Counted from the first letter of the stretch, positions 1 to 13,470 are shown. The stretch is 64,000 bases of DNA from Nosema muscidifuracis (GCA_028335825.1 JAIOKI010000003.1:769207-833206); one strand, 5' to 3'. The notes: a model not told the origin generated them from the letters alone. Translations and numbers: made by a program.

Positions 1-821
1 ATGACCACGTAGTTTTTTCGTAAGATGATAATTAAAATTTTTATTTTATTCAAATTGTAGAAGGATCATTCCAATTTTCTTTGTTTGGTCTTGATATAAC
101 GTAACATTTATGTGCACAATATTCATACCTATTAAATATTGAATTTTTAACTTTGGCTGGTAATTTTTAGAAATGTGAATTATTAATTTAAGTTAAAAAA
201 TTATATTTTTAAAATTACTCACTTCATATTAAATATATGTTTAATATTAGTACAATACTTTGAAACAATCAATTTATCTATGTATAATCAACTATAAATA
301 GAAGATGAAATTCTACTCTTCTAAAAATAATAAAGTATTTAAATTATCAATCATTATTGTTATATAATTTATTGGATTATCTACAGTGTCTCAAATTATA
401 AATTATAAAATCAGAATTTAAATACGTAATTTTTAATTTATCATTATCAATCAAACATCTTGAATTTATAAAATTTAATTTCTTTAATCATAAGCATTCT
501 GAAGACAAAAAGAAAATTATTATCTCTGTATCTGACATATATAAATGTTTGATATATTTTTAATTTAAATGATAAATTTTTATTTGTAAATTAAAATTAC
601 ACAACAATTACATAAAAATAAAATATTATATTAATTATGATATATTTATTATTTTCTAACTACAATAAAAAATTGCAAAAATATATTCTTATAGTTTTTA
701 AATTAAAAATAAGAATTCTTTATTTCTTTATTTCTAACATATCTATGATTTTTTATTTGTCAATTTTAAATTAAAAAAAAAATTAATTTATTTTTAAAAA
801 TATAAATTTGAAATTTTTTTA

Positions 822-825
822 CCCC
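822..825 (+). promoter_or_regulatory. CCC-type start-site motif of decayed copy A
   Basis: CCCC lies 3 nt before the ATG at 829. In microsporidia, C-rich or G-rich triplets immediately upstream of the ATG mark transcription and translation starts. It settles the start here, because the upstream in-frame TTG at 808 is not a credible start codon. Confidence 0.6.
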
Positions 826-828
826 ATC

Positions 829-2494
829 ATGAAATTTTTTGCTTTACTATATTTAATATCAATTGCTACATCTGATTTGAAAAAAGAAAAACGAAAAAGT
901 TTATCTAAAGTAATTTCGAAGAAAGCTGATAATTTGAAAAAAGAAATTTCGAAGCAAAAAGATAATTTGAAAAATAAATACAAGAAGTTTTTAGATGATT
1001 TAGATGAAAAATGATAATTTGAAAAAGAAATACGAGAGGTTTTTAAATTATTTCAAAGAAAACTGATTCAGGAGATTTTGTATTTATAAGCAAAGACTGT
1101 AATCTTCCAATGCATGTACTAAAGATCCGTAAATCACTGATTTTCTGATATAGATAAGTTTTTTTATATTGTTAAAAATAAGGAAACTATTAAATATAAA
1201 GATCTAATCTATAATTTAATTAAAAATCTTTCAAATTATTCTCGTTTTATTAATTATAATAAAGTTACTAAGTCATATTTAATATACAATAAAGACGTGA
1301 AAAATAATTCATTTTCAAAAAACTCATACAATAATAGAAAATCATATTCTAATCTAAGCTATTTAAAAGGTTGTGATTATTTTGATTTAAATTTTAGATT
1401 AACTCAAGATAGTAAAAATACATTTATATACAGTATTGACATGAATGAATTTAATTACAAAAAATATCTAGAGTATCATATCAAAAAGTATTCTAATTAT
1501 AAGGATGAAAAATTAAACGAAATATTACGATTATCATCATTAATAAATATTTCCCGTATTTATATTGATATGAAAGATGATATAGTTAAGTCAAGAGCAA
1601 AAAAATTTGATAAATGCAGAAAAATAACAGAATCTAATGAAAATGGTGTATTTGTTCAAGATGATACTTTAAACCATAATGAGTCTTTAGCTAACTCTAG
1701 TAAAAAATAAGATCAAAATCTTCAAGTAAGATTATTTAATGATAAAATATTTACGAATTGGTATTCTTATTTCAAAAACAATAATTGTATCGATGAAGAT
1801 GTTTTTGAAGAAATAAAGATTTTTTTTCGAAACTTGTCAAAATAGCAGCGTAGAAAATATTGAAAGTATTTTAAGATTTTTTTACCTTATAAAAGATAGT
1901 AATTTATACAAGGATATTTTAATAAATATTTTATCTAATAAAGGAAAATCTAGAAATTTGATAATGTATGAAATTCTATTCACCTTAGATTTAGTTGAAA
2001 AATGTAATAATAAACTAAATCTTGATTACGTTAATCCTAAATTAATCAAAGAAAATGATAATTCTGAATCTGAATATTACGAAAAACTTTCTCAGTTTAT
2101 CATTGATGAAATTAGCTATAAACCTGATAATATTTCAAGTGTCTTTTTTGATCTATCAATGTATTTTGAAATGTGTGATATGTACGAGAAAAAAAAAAAT
2201 AAAGATAATATTTCTAATGATACAGTGATGTTATTTAATTTCTTCGAAAGTGTAAAAAATAAATTGAAGAATACTTTTGATCACATTATATTTTGCATAA
2301 ATCAATTCTATTCCAAGTTTTATCTTAAAGAAAAAAACTCTAAAGATTATATCAATATTTATTCGTTAATATTTAAAGATATTAAATCGGAATTAATGAA
2401 TTTAATTAAATATAAAAATGGCAACAATCAGACTGAAGTTATTTATGATGATATTTATAAATTGTTAGATGATCATAAAAAAAATATTAATTAA
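829..2494 (+). pseudogene. Decayed secreted-protein gene (copy A, broken sister of the 544-aa gene at 31251)
   Basis: The start is best placed at the ATG at 829, directly after ACCCC (821-825), the microsporidian start-site motif. It opens with a signal-peptide-like MKFFALLYLISIATS, nearly the same as the intact copy. Open pieces lie at 829-1014, 1297-1710 and 1958-2494 in different frames, separated by stops and indels. The first piece is lysine-rich because a 14-bp unit (gataatttgaaaaa) occurs at 928, 961 and 1013, and the intact sister lacks this expansion. A segment matching about residues 55-105 of the sister is mostly missing near 1130-1160. The C-terminal third is the best preserved. 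The gene is broken in several places and most likely dead. Function unknown; same superfamily as 14470-16095 and 10868-12214. Confidence 0.85.
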
Positions 2495-2640
2495 ACAATT
2501 TATTTTAATTTTAACTATTTATTAAATAAAAATAGAGTATTTAGTAATTATAGCCATATACTAATATTTTGTATTTATTTTTTTATGCTCTACAACCAAA
2601 AATTAAATGGTGAGCAAGATGAATTATTGGATTAAATCTA

Positions 2641-5600
2641 ATTAACAGTATTGATGGTAATTAATTGAGTTATTACAGAAAATATTTATATCTTGTATAA
2701 AATAGAATACAAATATATTCTTTTTCATATTGTTTCCTTTGTGTTGTATGAAGAATTGTTGCTGAAAAACATATTTATTCTTCTGGGGTTCCTTTTTATA
2801 ATTATTTAGACTGATAAATTAAATCAGCAAGAAAACTTAAACTGATCCAAGTAATTGACTTTGTTTCTTTATAGACGTATCAGTCCCCAAAAATTACATA
2901 TTGATAAAAAAAAGATATACCAATAAAATAATTTATATAGAAAGAATCTTTATATTATCTTCTTGCAAGCGCAATCTTGTTGTTTTTTATATCATATATA
3001 AAATCTTTAGAGTATCATTGACTAATTCCATCAATTAAGATAATAAAAATTGAGTATAAATGCATATCATCAAGATAATTAATTTACTTAAATCTACAAT
3101 TATTCCATACAAATAACTAGTCTATGATATTTTCCTATAAATAGGCATATAATCATTTTCTGTTATATCAAAAGAACCTTGTATAATCTCATAGATTTTA
3201 ACATTAAATGTTTCTTAAAGATGCTTTACTCATATTTCTATCAACTAGTTGTGTAAATATAGGAGATAAAAGAAGTGAAGAACAGAATATGCTTATCATA
3301 AATAGTACTAATTTTATTTTTATTTAAAGGATAATATTATATGCTTAATATATCTAAGAATTTATATTAAACTGTATTATTTCATCTTTTGGTAATTATT
3401 TTACATATTCATTGAACTATTAAAATATTACAAAATAATGAAAATAATTGACATTAATAATATGTGATGTTCAATATCTCATCTATCAAAAAATTTATAA
3501 ATCATGACATGAATAAATAAATACTGAGTCAAAATATTAATGATCTGTATAAATAGACATGTACATCTAAATGAAGATTTAAGAAATTAATAAAAAATAT
3601 ATTTATGTATAGAAGAGTTATAAAAACTAAAACATATTATCATTTTAGTAGAAAATTTATTAATTTTCTATAAAAAATATCATCTTTTTTATATTTTATA
3701 TTGACTTTTAAGATGTATAGTAAAATAACTTGATAAAAAGTTTAATTAGATAATATTAATATTTATCTCGTTATTAGCTCTTATGATCATAATTCATAAT
3801 CCTATCTTAAATATATAATATTTAGCTATTCTTTTTACTCAAAATATTATTTCTCGTATTTCCAAAAAATAGATTTTGTTCTCTTCATATTACTAGTTTT
3901 CTAATGATTTTGTATATATCCTCATGAAAAGATTAGTGTCGTAAAATCAAAAATTTCTTATTACATACATCATTGAAATAGTTAAAATATACCACTTTTA
4001 AGTTAGATAGTGCGTCATTATATGTTTACAAGTTAAAATAAAATTATACGTTTAATTTTAATTAACATCATATAAAATCTTTAAAAAGATTCTGATAATT
4101 TTTGCCTAATAGGTTATAAATGAATCATATATTCAATTAACACTCTCTAGATGATAGAATGTAGTACACCTATAAGGAATAGCTATATATAAAAGACGTA
4201 ATTTGAATTTATAAAGGTAATAAAAATTAAATATGAGTGATTATTATAGCTGTATTAAATGTTAAATTATAGAATTCGGTTAGTCAATTGAATCAATAAG
4301 CACAATATTCAAATAACTTATCAGAAGTATTTTTATTTAATTATCATCTCATATTTAAAGATTTTCTCTCATGGTAAATTAATTGATTTTTATAATGCCG
4401 AAAATCTTCATATAGTCGAACATAAAAAATAATATGTGCGTTAAGAATCAAAAAAAAAAGAGATTTATATAATCTTAAGATAAACACAGAAGAAATAATA
4501 TCATGTAAAAGAATAAAATTATGAAGGTTACAGAAACATGATTTTCTATCAAAAATATCGTAGAATCATTAAATATTTTATGTGTTAAAAAATATTAAGA
4601 ACATATAGATATAGAAGAAATAAAAAGACTAATGAAATATTTAATTATCATTTTAAAGTTACATGGCTGAATAAAATAAGTCATTTAAAGAAACATAAAT
4701 ATTTTCATCTTAAATAATTTCTTTATGGTTATATAAATATATATTACCTAATATTATGAGAATAGTTTATAATTTTAAAGATGATCTTTATAATATACGA
4801 TTACACCCCACTGACAGAAATAAAAATGTCAATAGATTCAAGATTCTTTTAGAGATTTAGAATTGTGAAATTCTGATATACAAATCATTTTTTATTTGTA
4901 CATATTAGTGTCTATATGATAAAGACCTAGATAGATTTTTATTTAAATTAATGTAAGCACAAAAAGATACAAACAAATCAATGTTAATTAAAAAATTAAA
5001 AATCTATTTTTTTAAATTGATAACAAATTAGGCATCTAAGATATTAAAAATTACAATGTGTAGATATATGATGAATCTTAGTTATATTTAATTGATATTA
5101 AAAATAATACAAAAGCATTTAATAATATCAAAAAAGCATCATTCTTGGAATTGATATATTCGATGAAGATTCAAGGGCTTTATGAGTCAAATTAAATGTA
5201 ATAGAAATGTTGAAAAATTAAAGTATGAGTGAATAAGAAATATGCATGTTATACTCAAAATACTAATAAAAAGATAAAATTAATCTGACATAGATAATTG
5301 TATAATTTAATATTAGTTCAAATATAAACATAAAAAAGAAAATACATACTTTTATATTTATTATCATTTAATATATCAAACAAATCCATTGAATTTACAA
5401 TTATATTAACAATTAATAAACACAAATATACACATGATGAAAAATATATAATTACAGATATAGAGTGTGAAAATAATTATATTTACAAAATTACATGACC
5501 ATTATTGTATTTAAGATTCTGTAAGAAAATAATTAGAAGATGTCAGATTACGTCTCACATATAAATAAAACATTTAATCAATCCACGTCATAAATCTAAT

Positions 5601-6080
5601 TAAAAATCTATATTAGAGAAAATACTTCTAAGGAAGAATAACCTTAGTAAATTAAAGTAAAAAAGGTAAATATTCAACTTTTGTAAAATCTATAATTATA
5701 AAAATCAATTAAACGAAGGATATATTTATGATATTATAAAGTGAGGGTGTATAAAAATTATTAAGATATAATGTGAATAAATAAATAGCATATATACTAA
5801 ACTATATAAAATATTTTATACACCTTGACTTGTCATGTTAGAGATACGTAATATTTCATTTATCATAATTTTACATTATTATAATATAGAGTAAAAATCT
5901 AATTAACAATAAATAGACATTTATAAGGTAAAATTTTATAATTAATATATCTATTAGTAGTGTTATTTGATTAAAAAATTATATATGCTCTAATCGAGAT
6001 GAACTTTAATATCTTTAAATCAAATTCTATAGAATTCAAACATTTGATGATAAGCTTTAATGATATTATAATGATTATAG
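2641..6080. other. AT-rich intergenic region, decayed
   Basis: No intact gene was found. Apart from the short fragment at 3208-3327, plus-strand frames show only scattered protein-like stretches (for example around 4360-4440 and 5130-5200) with no recognisable family. It probably consists of unidentified dead genes or elements. Confidence 0.5.
3208..3327 (+). pseudogene. Orphan signal-peptide fragment, possible start of a dead secreted-protein gene
   Basis: A 39-codon frame starts at ATG 3208 with MFLKDALLIFLSTSC, a good signal-peptide shape. It resembles the N-termini of the 448-aa gene (MFLKTLYFLIINCTK) and its relatives. Nothing clearly homologous continues downstream, and there is no CCC motif before the ATG. 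It could be the surviving start of another dead superfamily member or a chance frame. Confidence 0.25.
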
Positions 6081-6099
6081 TAAAAATATTTTACGATGA

Positions 6100-7950
6100 C
6101 AAGGTCACATCACAACACTTGAAATTAAGAGGTATCAATCAATCTTGATGAGTAATCTATTTTTAACAAATACATCAAAACTTAAAATAACATCACATTC
6201 ACAAATCTAGATCGTCATTTATCTTAATAAAGTTTATATTTAATCCATATTAAATCTTTTTAAATTAGTGAAAAAAATCTTCCCTATATTTCTACTTTTA
6301 TTACATTATCTAAGCTAATATTTATCAATATATTTCATATTAGAATTACAATGATACAAAGAAGTAGTGTGATATTATTTCCTCTTCTAAAATATACTTT
6401 CTAATTTTTACAGTCAAAGATAAAGGTTTGAACAATAGATTTTCTATGTATTTAGTCAATATTATCTAAATTCATCTGTATATTGTACTAATTGAAAAAT
6501 GATTTACTTCTTGTATAAACCAATGAATAAAAATCTAGATTCTTACTTGGCTTAATTCACGAAAATATCTAAATCAATTAATTTTTATTATGCCATATTT
6601 CTTGCACATAATGAATTTTTCTAGTCACTTCTTCATTTATTCAGATGTTGGCTTTATAATTCTTTAAACCAACTTACCATGAGCTCTTAAAAAATTTCAT
6701 TTTATTCAACATTTCCAAGTTTCACTTTATGTTCATTATTCACCAAACTTGAGAAAACATCAACATGTGATATTTCGTTTTTGATTCTACAGATAAATTT
6801 CATCAAATCATGACATGTGATTATTCTGTTAATGCTTCTAAGACACATGATCAGTAAATACTATAAACTCTATTCTCAGCAATACACATAACATTTTTTT
6901 ATGTAAATGAGTGATTTAATTTTACTGCTTGTATCTTCATTATCTAATATATGACTTAATACTACTCTTAGACCTTTATTAGAATATGAAATATCTTTTT
7001 AAACCTTCACTTTATTTAAATTTATTTTCACACGTCTTATTATAAAGATATAATTTATCTGTACAATTCTTTATTAATCTCCTATATACTCTTAATAATG
7101 CCATTATGATCTCTACCTGTTTTAATATAATTTTTAGGGTTATTTACAATCAGATCAGCTTGATCAAATTTATTTATTATATCACCTGTATGTATCAATA
7201 CAACTATTTCTATGCCACTTATATGTCTTGTTATAAAAAATCTATAAAATGTTCTTTACAATATATTATCTATGTGTAGCAAAAAAAATAAATATCCTTT
7301 TTCATTAGCTTATTCAATTTGTCGAAATATTATTTCATTATTTCTGAGCACTAGTCTTACATTATTGAACCATGACTATTTTGATGTGATATATCCATTT
7401 TTAATCATAATATAACAATGTAGTGTAATATACCTTTTTCTTCTATCATTTACATAATTTCTTAATCACTTCTAATGATTTGTACTCTAAGCTAATGAAC
7501 TTATCATATCTATACATTATTTTATTTTCAAAAATTATGATCTAAGTCTTTATCAGTACTAATTACATTCATTCTCAAGATATTTCCTTAATATAACTTT
7601 ATGAATAATCGTTAAATATTACATATACATTTTTAATGATTAGTTATTAAGTTCCTCTAAAATATAATTAGTATTTCTCATGATTTAATATCTAGCTTTC
7701 TGATTTAATTCTTAATATATTTATCTCAACTAAAAATAATTCTACATAAAAATCTTCACTTAAGTTTCTAATAATTTTAGTGGATTCATCTTTTCTATAT
7801 GTATATTAGTTAAACCTAACTAGAGTAGACATATTTAAGCTTTTGTTCCTACAATCACTATAATTCAGCTTTCTTATAAATTTGATATTTTAGAATTAAT
7901 CAATTTTGAGAACATTCCTTGAATTCGTTAGAGGAAAACCTGCACTATTT
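6100..7950 (-). mobile_element. Ty3/gypsy-type retroelement fossil (RT thumb, RNase H; minus strand)
   Basis: Read on the minus strand, the order from high to low coordinates fits a Ty3/gypsy pol. Near 7260-7100 there is a stretch like the region after the RT palm (FYRFFITRHISGIEIV). Near 6990-6950 there is an RNase H opening (SNKGLRVVLSHIL). Near 6870-6850 comes the VFTDH motif, then the HVDVFSSL end of RNase H near 6760. An integrase may follow below 6700 but is not recognisable. The copy is badly broken, with dozens of breaks, and old. No terminal repeats were identified, so the ends are approximate. Confidence 0.5.
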
Positions 7951-9029
7951 CTAAAATTCTCTATACATATATTAATATTATATTGGGGTAAAATTTTTTA
8001 AAAATATAAATTATCAGTTGACTAGACATAAAACGTTTCCATTCTCAGAACAGCAATAAATTTTTGTTATTTGGGATTAGAAAAAAATAAATGTAAATTA
8101 TTTATATATGAATTAGATAGACAAGAGAATAATAAAAAAATTATTATCTTCTTAATTTTGTAATATTATGAAGATAGCATAAAATTATATATTCATCTAC
8201 TATATTATTGATAAAATTATATATTTTAGAATTTCTTATGTGTTTATATATGTTAATGATTTAAGAGAATATATAGATAGATATAAAATATTATTCATAT
8301 ATGAAAATCCAATAAAATCATTTATTTTCTAAGGATGATATTTCAAATAAAAATCATTATTTATATGTTTATGAGGGACTAGTTTTTATTTCAAGGGTCA
8401 GATATAATTAAATATATTGTAGGATGAGTTATGCAATACAATATATGATATATTTATAAATTAAAAATACAAATAAGAAAAATAAAATATTCAAGATTAC
8501 TTCTTAAATGACTAATGAATGAACTTTCATAGTAATCAACTATAAAACAATAGAATATCTTTGTGATAAAAATCTTCTCAATAAATAAGTTTTTTATATT
8601 CTTTATAAATTAATTCATATATATTTATAAAAATCTAACTTGCTGTAATGCATAAGAAGATAAACAGACACCAGTGTCAACTCACAGGCTAAACAATCAC
8701 CAATTTCAAACCTACATATTTAGCTTTCAAAGATCAACATCTTAAGGAACTTACTTAGTTCATAAAGTCTCCCTGTAATTAATACCACAAAAAGACAATT
8801 AAATTTTTATCTATTCTTATTGTAGAAAATTACTGATTATATCTAATAAAAGAGGTTTAACAAGTATCAAAGAATTGTAATCAATTTTGATAAAATTTTA
8901 ATTTCCTTATATTATTAAAATATTATTCATCTACAAAGTTTTGTATATAAAAAAGATTTTTAAAATTTTTTCATATGTTGTTCTTTTTAATATATAATGT
9001 CAGAAATAAATTAATAAAATTCATACCCA
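7951..9029. other. AT-rich intergenic region
   Basis: No gene is supported. The stretch at about 8650-8900 is slightly less AT-rich and hints at old coding sequence on the plus strand, but no family could be assigned. Confidence 0.4.
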
Positions 9030-9990
9030 TATTGAATTTTTTATTTTTTTACATTCTGTTTATTTTTAGTACAGAAGATTCATCTCAGGGTTATTTGTAA
9101 TCAAAGAGATACTTCAAAGTAAATATTACTCACCTATTGATTTATGATATATTACATCATGATGAAGATAATTTTGTATACAATATAAGATATTAAAAAA
9201 TTACAAATTTAATGATGATTATCTATTTTTAAACACTTATATTGATATTAGATAAAAATCATACAACTTTAATTTCATATATCATATAGAGAAAAAATAA
9301 TTATTTCATAAATCATAGTAGCATATATATTCTTACAATTGACATTTTCTTCTTGTTTAATAAAACTATTTGTATGTTTCATTATGATGACAAACTAATC
9401 AAGGTAAGTTAAAATATTTAATAGAAAGTAGAGAAGAAAATTATATAATTTATAAATATATATTACTAGAAATAAAGAAGAATTGTATTTTTTCTAAATA
9501 TCTTTTAGATTGATATATTCTATAATTTTAATAATATTGATCAAATATTTAAATATATGAATTTGATTTAGGAAATTAAATCTAAAATTTTATCAAATTA
9601 CAGAAGCAATATCATATTTAGTATATATTTATTTACTCAATCAAACATAGAAGTATTAAATAATTTATTACCTTTGTACAAGAGTATATTGTCCCAATGA
9701 ATGTAGAAATAAGAGCATATGTAAGTAAAGTATAACAAGATCATAATTTACAATATATATAAAATCATAAAAGATGCATATTTATGATCTTCATGTCAAT
9801 CACTCAATATTCCTTTACAATTATAAATCTAGAATTAATACGTAAGTTTAATGATGCATTTCATCAATTTTTATTATTGATCTGAAATTTCTAAATGATC
9901 TATTACCTAATTTAAAATATATTGATTTAAATTAAATTCATCAATCCCTGTAGATTTTAATATATCATGAATTTGATAAAAAATAAGTTG
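9030..9990 (+). pseudogene. Decayed secreted-protein gene (copy E), paralogue of the 448-aa gene
   Basis: Translating the plus strand in more than one frame recovers, in order, landmarks of the 448-aa protein encoded at 10868-12214. They are: a hydrophobic start after a CCC (LNFLFFYILFIFST, near 9033); VIKEILQSKYYSPIDL against LIKEILPSKDYIPIDL; DDYLFLNTYIDI against EDYLSLNKYIDN; FFLFNKTICMFH (9345-9385), identical to the intact copy over these residues; NIDQIFKYMNLI; and FSIYLFTQSNIEVLN. The initiator ATG is lost and there are many stops and shifts, so the gene is dead. It faces the intact gene tail to tail (convergent), so the pair forms an old inverted duplication. The C-terminal third fades out after about 9850. 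Confidence 0.65.
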
Positions 9991-10089
9991 AATAAGTTTT
10001 ATGAAACACTTGGGATAATTTTGACATTCTTCTTTTAGTTCATATACTGCACATTATAATTGATCATAATTACATAAATTTTCGATTCC

Positions 10090-10370
10090 CCTTGCAATTC
10101 TATCTCCTAGTGTTTGACAAAGACGATATTGTAAATGTACATTAGACCATCGGAAATTCTTATATTATAGTTATTACAATATACATATTTCTTTAATAAG
10201 AATAAATTATTAGTTGTCAAATAATGACAAATATGATCAAATTGAAAATCTAAAAATGAATCAGCAACACAATTATGATTACATAAAATATGTCTTGTAA
10301 ATTGTATCATACATCTTGGAAAATTATTAAGAAAGTGTTCAATTTCAGAATTATTTATACATAAATTGGT
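10090..10370 (-). pseudogene. Unrecognised minus-strand gene fragment, about 90 codons open
   Basis: A minus-strand frame is open for about 90 codons (roughly 10370 to 10107). It contains protein-like text with His, Cys and spaced leucines (FDHICHYLTTNNLFLLKKY). The frame's first ATG lies inside the open stretch, and there is no CCC motif at it. It lies between the two convergent superfamily genes. I do not recognise a family; a leucine-rich-repeat-like spacing is visible but weak. It may be a remnant or chance. Confidence 0.25.
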
Positions 10371-10849
10371 TATTTAATTAACCAATTTCATATCATATTT
10401 AAGCACTAAGTGATTTTCATTTATTTTAAATTTTTATATAACTATCACTATTAATCTAATTAATGTTATCAAAGTTTATTTATATTAAATATTTGATTAT
10501 TAATTTATTTAAATTTCTTATAGTAAACTTAAAATATAAAAATTATATTATTTCTTATATAGTAATAACAATCTGCAAATATTTGCTGTATATATAATTT
10601 AATTAAATGTAACGATTGATATAAAAAATGAGTTACTTAAATATGAAATATAGTTCTTATTTGTTACATAACTATACATTATTTATTAAAAAAATATATA
10701 TAATTTGATCATCATTTTTTTTATTAATAGATTTTCTTATGCTGTATTTTTATGATACACCAAACAATTATAAAATCGAATTATAAATTTATTTTTTTAA
10801 TTCATATTTGTTGATTGGTAAATAATAAATTTATTTGCTAATAAATATA

Positions 10850-13470
10850 GAACTGCAAAATTATTAATTAAAGTACTTTATTATCTTCTAATATCTTTAT
10901 TACACATTGCATTGTCATGTTTGACATAAACTTAATTATCATATTGTTGAAGTAACGGTTATAAAATATTCTATTTAATAAGTTGTAATAATCATTTGGT
11001 TGATTTTCATCTATCAAATTTAAGAATGTTCCATGAATTTCGATATTTTCTCTTAATAAATCTTTTGATTTTATTATATAATAATCTGAAAATATTTTTG
11101 AAAATATTTTTAAAAATTTTTTCTCATTTCTACTAAAAATATATCTTAAATCTAAAACCAAATTAGGATTTAAACATGCAACCAAATATGATAATCTGTC
11201 TATTAAAAAATCCTCATTTTCATGTATTAAATAAACTTTACCTTCCTTATAATACATTATTATATGAAATAAAAGTCTAATTAAATAGTTAATATTTTTT
11301 TTCCTTGTAAGAATGTCAAATAGACATTTGTAGAGTATAATTTTGTCTAAAGGATCTTTAAAAATATTTATACTTTCTATTATACATGAAATTATTGTCT
11401 CTTTAGATATTTTCTTTTCATAGATTTCTTGATAAACTTCTTCTGTTATTTCATTCAATTTTGTGACATTTCTTTTAGTAAATAAATAAATAGATAAATT
11501 AAGATTTCTTTTGTACTTATGAAAAATTTGATATAATTCTTTTTTTTGATTAAAGTATGCATAATTCCTTAGGTTTAATTTGCTAAAGTCGAACTCCTTA
11601 ATGAATTTCATATATTTAAATATTAGATCAATATTATCAAGATATTCATTAGAATTATAAAACCCATCAACCTGAAATATGTTGGGTATAAACATATGAC
11701 TCTTCATTATATCTAATAAGATGTCTTTATAAACTTTATAAGATTCATGCTTATAGTTTATTAAATTCGATAAATATTGTAACTGTAAGTTGGTTTGTTC
11801 CATATCATTGTGAAACATACATATAGTCTTATTAAACAAAAAAAATTCGTCTATTGGAAGAATTATTGTGTTATCATGTTTTAAAAGATTAACTGGTTCT
11901 TTCTCATAAGATTGATTTGATTTATTTTTTAAAGTAACAGAATTTTTATCTGCTTTTAAATCAAGATTGTCAATATACTTATTTAAAGATAAATAATCTT
12001 CGTTTATTCTGCATCTTTCTAATAGCTCATATCGTATAACTGAATTATTTTTATTATGATCTGAAATATCAGTCATAAAATCAGATTTATCTAGAGGTCC
12101 CAAATCAATAGGTATGTAATCTTTACTTGGAAGTATCTCTTTTATTAAACACATTTCATGAGAATTATTCTTTGTACAATTTATTATCAAAAAGTATAGA
12201 GTTTTCAAAAACATTATGGATCTAAAATATTCAAATTTATATAATTTTTTTAAATATTCACTTAATTAAAATATCTTAATTTCTGTCAATAAACAAATTC
12301 TCATAGCTATGAATTTATTATAATAAAACATTATAATAATACTTTTTTTTATACACGTAATTTTACTAAGATAAATAGAATAAATTTATTCAATTTTCAT
12401 GTATTGTAATGATCAAACAATTATTTAATTACTGATTAACTATTTTTAAATACAATAATAATAAATTATAAATTTTATTATCTTTTATTAATCTATATAA
12501 AATATAAGAATATGTTTTTAATTAAATAATTTGAATTGATATCAATTTACAAAATAAAATTTTTTATATAAATTAGGATGATATAATAACAAATTTACAA
12601 TATTTATAGATGTAGATAAAATTGGAAAAAATAAAAAAATATGATACCAAAAGCCAGAAAATAGCTCAATTAAAGAAGGAATTTCATATGAGTTAAAATA
12701 AATATAAAATAATATTTCTATGACTAGTAGCTTATTTTATGAATATAGAAGATGGTTAATTTATCATTTAAATAAAAAAATATTTAATATATTATTAGTG
12801 TAAATAAATACCTTCATGTTACATAAATCAGTAAAATTGTTAGAACTATTTATTTAATAAACAAAATTTTTTTATTTTGATAATTTTTTCTATTCATCAA
12901 CAATAAAACATATAAATCAATATTTAATAAATTTATGAATATTTTTGTAAATACTATCATTTTTAATCTAAATTATGTTCTTTGATTTATTTTCATTATT
13001 AAAAATAATTACAATTAATTTTCATGTTATTTTGAAACTAAATTTATTTATTATAAATAATATTTTCAATATAGATTTTTCTTAAGTTGAATTCTAAAAA
13101 TAAGCTTATATCATTGATTTGAAGATTTAATTTATATTATCTTCAATGAAAAAAATTCTATTATTTGTATTATAAAAACTAAATTTTATAAAATCTAATT
13201 TTAGAAGATGAAACACCATTGAAAACAAAAATTCCAAGAGTTGCGAACTGAAGCGCATTTAAAATAGATGATGACATAATCAAATTTCTTTAACAGATAT
13301 GAAATGCATATGGAAACAGTAATGCAATCAATATTTTTAATATAAAAACATCATTATATTACAACATGGATGATTTTAAACCCTTATAAATAAGGATGAA
13401 ACGAAAAAATATGATTACATTTTTAAACTCTCTTCTAGTTTTAGCAAAGGCTTGACTAACAGATATAATG
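10850..13470. repeat. Segmental duplication, copy C (partner about 40675-43370)
   Basis: Homology starts just 3' of the minus-strand gene (tagaactgcaaaattattaa against tagaactacaaaatcattaa). It runs through the gene, its promoter and over 1 kb of upstream non-coding DNA to about 13470 (shared 'tcttctagt' then 'caaagg' blocks). Small indels are common. The partner carries the frameshifted gene at 40696-42023. Confidence 0.85.
10868..12214 (-). CDS. Secreted-protein superfamily member C, 448 aa
   Basis: An intact 448-codon gene of unknown function. The first ~15 residues (MFLKTLYFLIINCTK) look like a signal peptide and no other membrane segment is evident, so secretion is likely. Residues ~23-38 carry KEILPSKDYIPIDL, shared with all close copies. 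Residues 117-136 carry the conserved block IDEFFLFNKTICMFH. Residues ~195-215 form a helical segment (IDLIFKYMKFIKEFDFSKLN) that aligns with ALLKFVKNFNFELLKIDL of the 541-aa protein at 14470. Residues ~255-320 match the core shared with the 541- and 544-aa proteins ([VF]-[YF]-x-E, a long helical stretch, then a C-terminal hydrophobic helix). CC precedes the ATG by 4 nt. Its duplicate lies at 40696-42023, with a dead convergent copy at 9030-9990. It is probably a parasite effector family, by inference only. Confidence 0.9.
   Translation of the reverse strand: MFLKTLYFLIINCTKNNSHEMCLIKEILPSKDYIPIDLGPLDKSDFMTDISDHNKNNSVIRYELLERCRINEDYLSLNKYIDNLDLKADKNSVTLKNKSNQSYEKEPVNLLKHDNTIILPIDEFFLFNKTICMFHNDMEQTNLQLQYLSNLINYKHESYKVYKDILLDIMKSHMFIPNIFQVDGFYNSNEYLDNIDLIFKYMKFIKEFDFSKLNLRNYAYFNQKKELYQIFHKYKRNLNLSIYLFTKRNVTKLNEITEEVYQEIYEKKISKETIISCIIESINIFKDPLDKIILYKCLFDILTRKKNINYLIRLLFHIIMYYKEGKVYLIHENEDFLIDRLSYLVACLNPNLVLDLRYIFSRNEKKFLKIFSKIFSDYYIIKSKDLLRENIEIHGTFLNLIDENQPNDYYNLLNRIFYNRYFNNMIIKFMSNMTMQCVIKILEDNKVL

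Larger units (their letters stand above)
1..2640 (+). repeat. Segmental duplication, copy A (partner 30373-33030)
   Basis: The DNA from the first base to about 2640 aligns with 30373-33030 throughout: upstream non-coding DNA, the gene, and about 140 bp of 3' flank ending in a shared stretch around 'gaattattggatt'. Non-coding and coding parts look similarly conserved, so the unit was copied as DNA and not retrotransposed. The window edge coincides with the visible start of homology, so the true left boundary may lie outside. Confidence 0.85.

Noticed and set aside
8640-8900. Possible reverse-transcriptase N-terminal region
   Set aside because: Only loose resemblance in mixed frames; no diagnostic motif.
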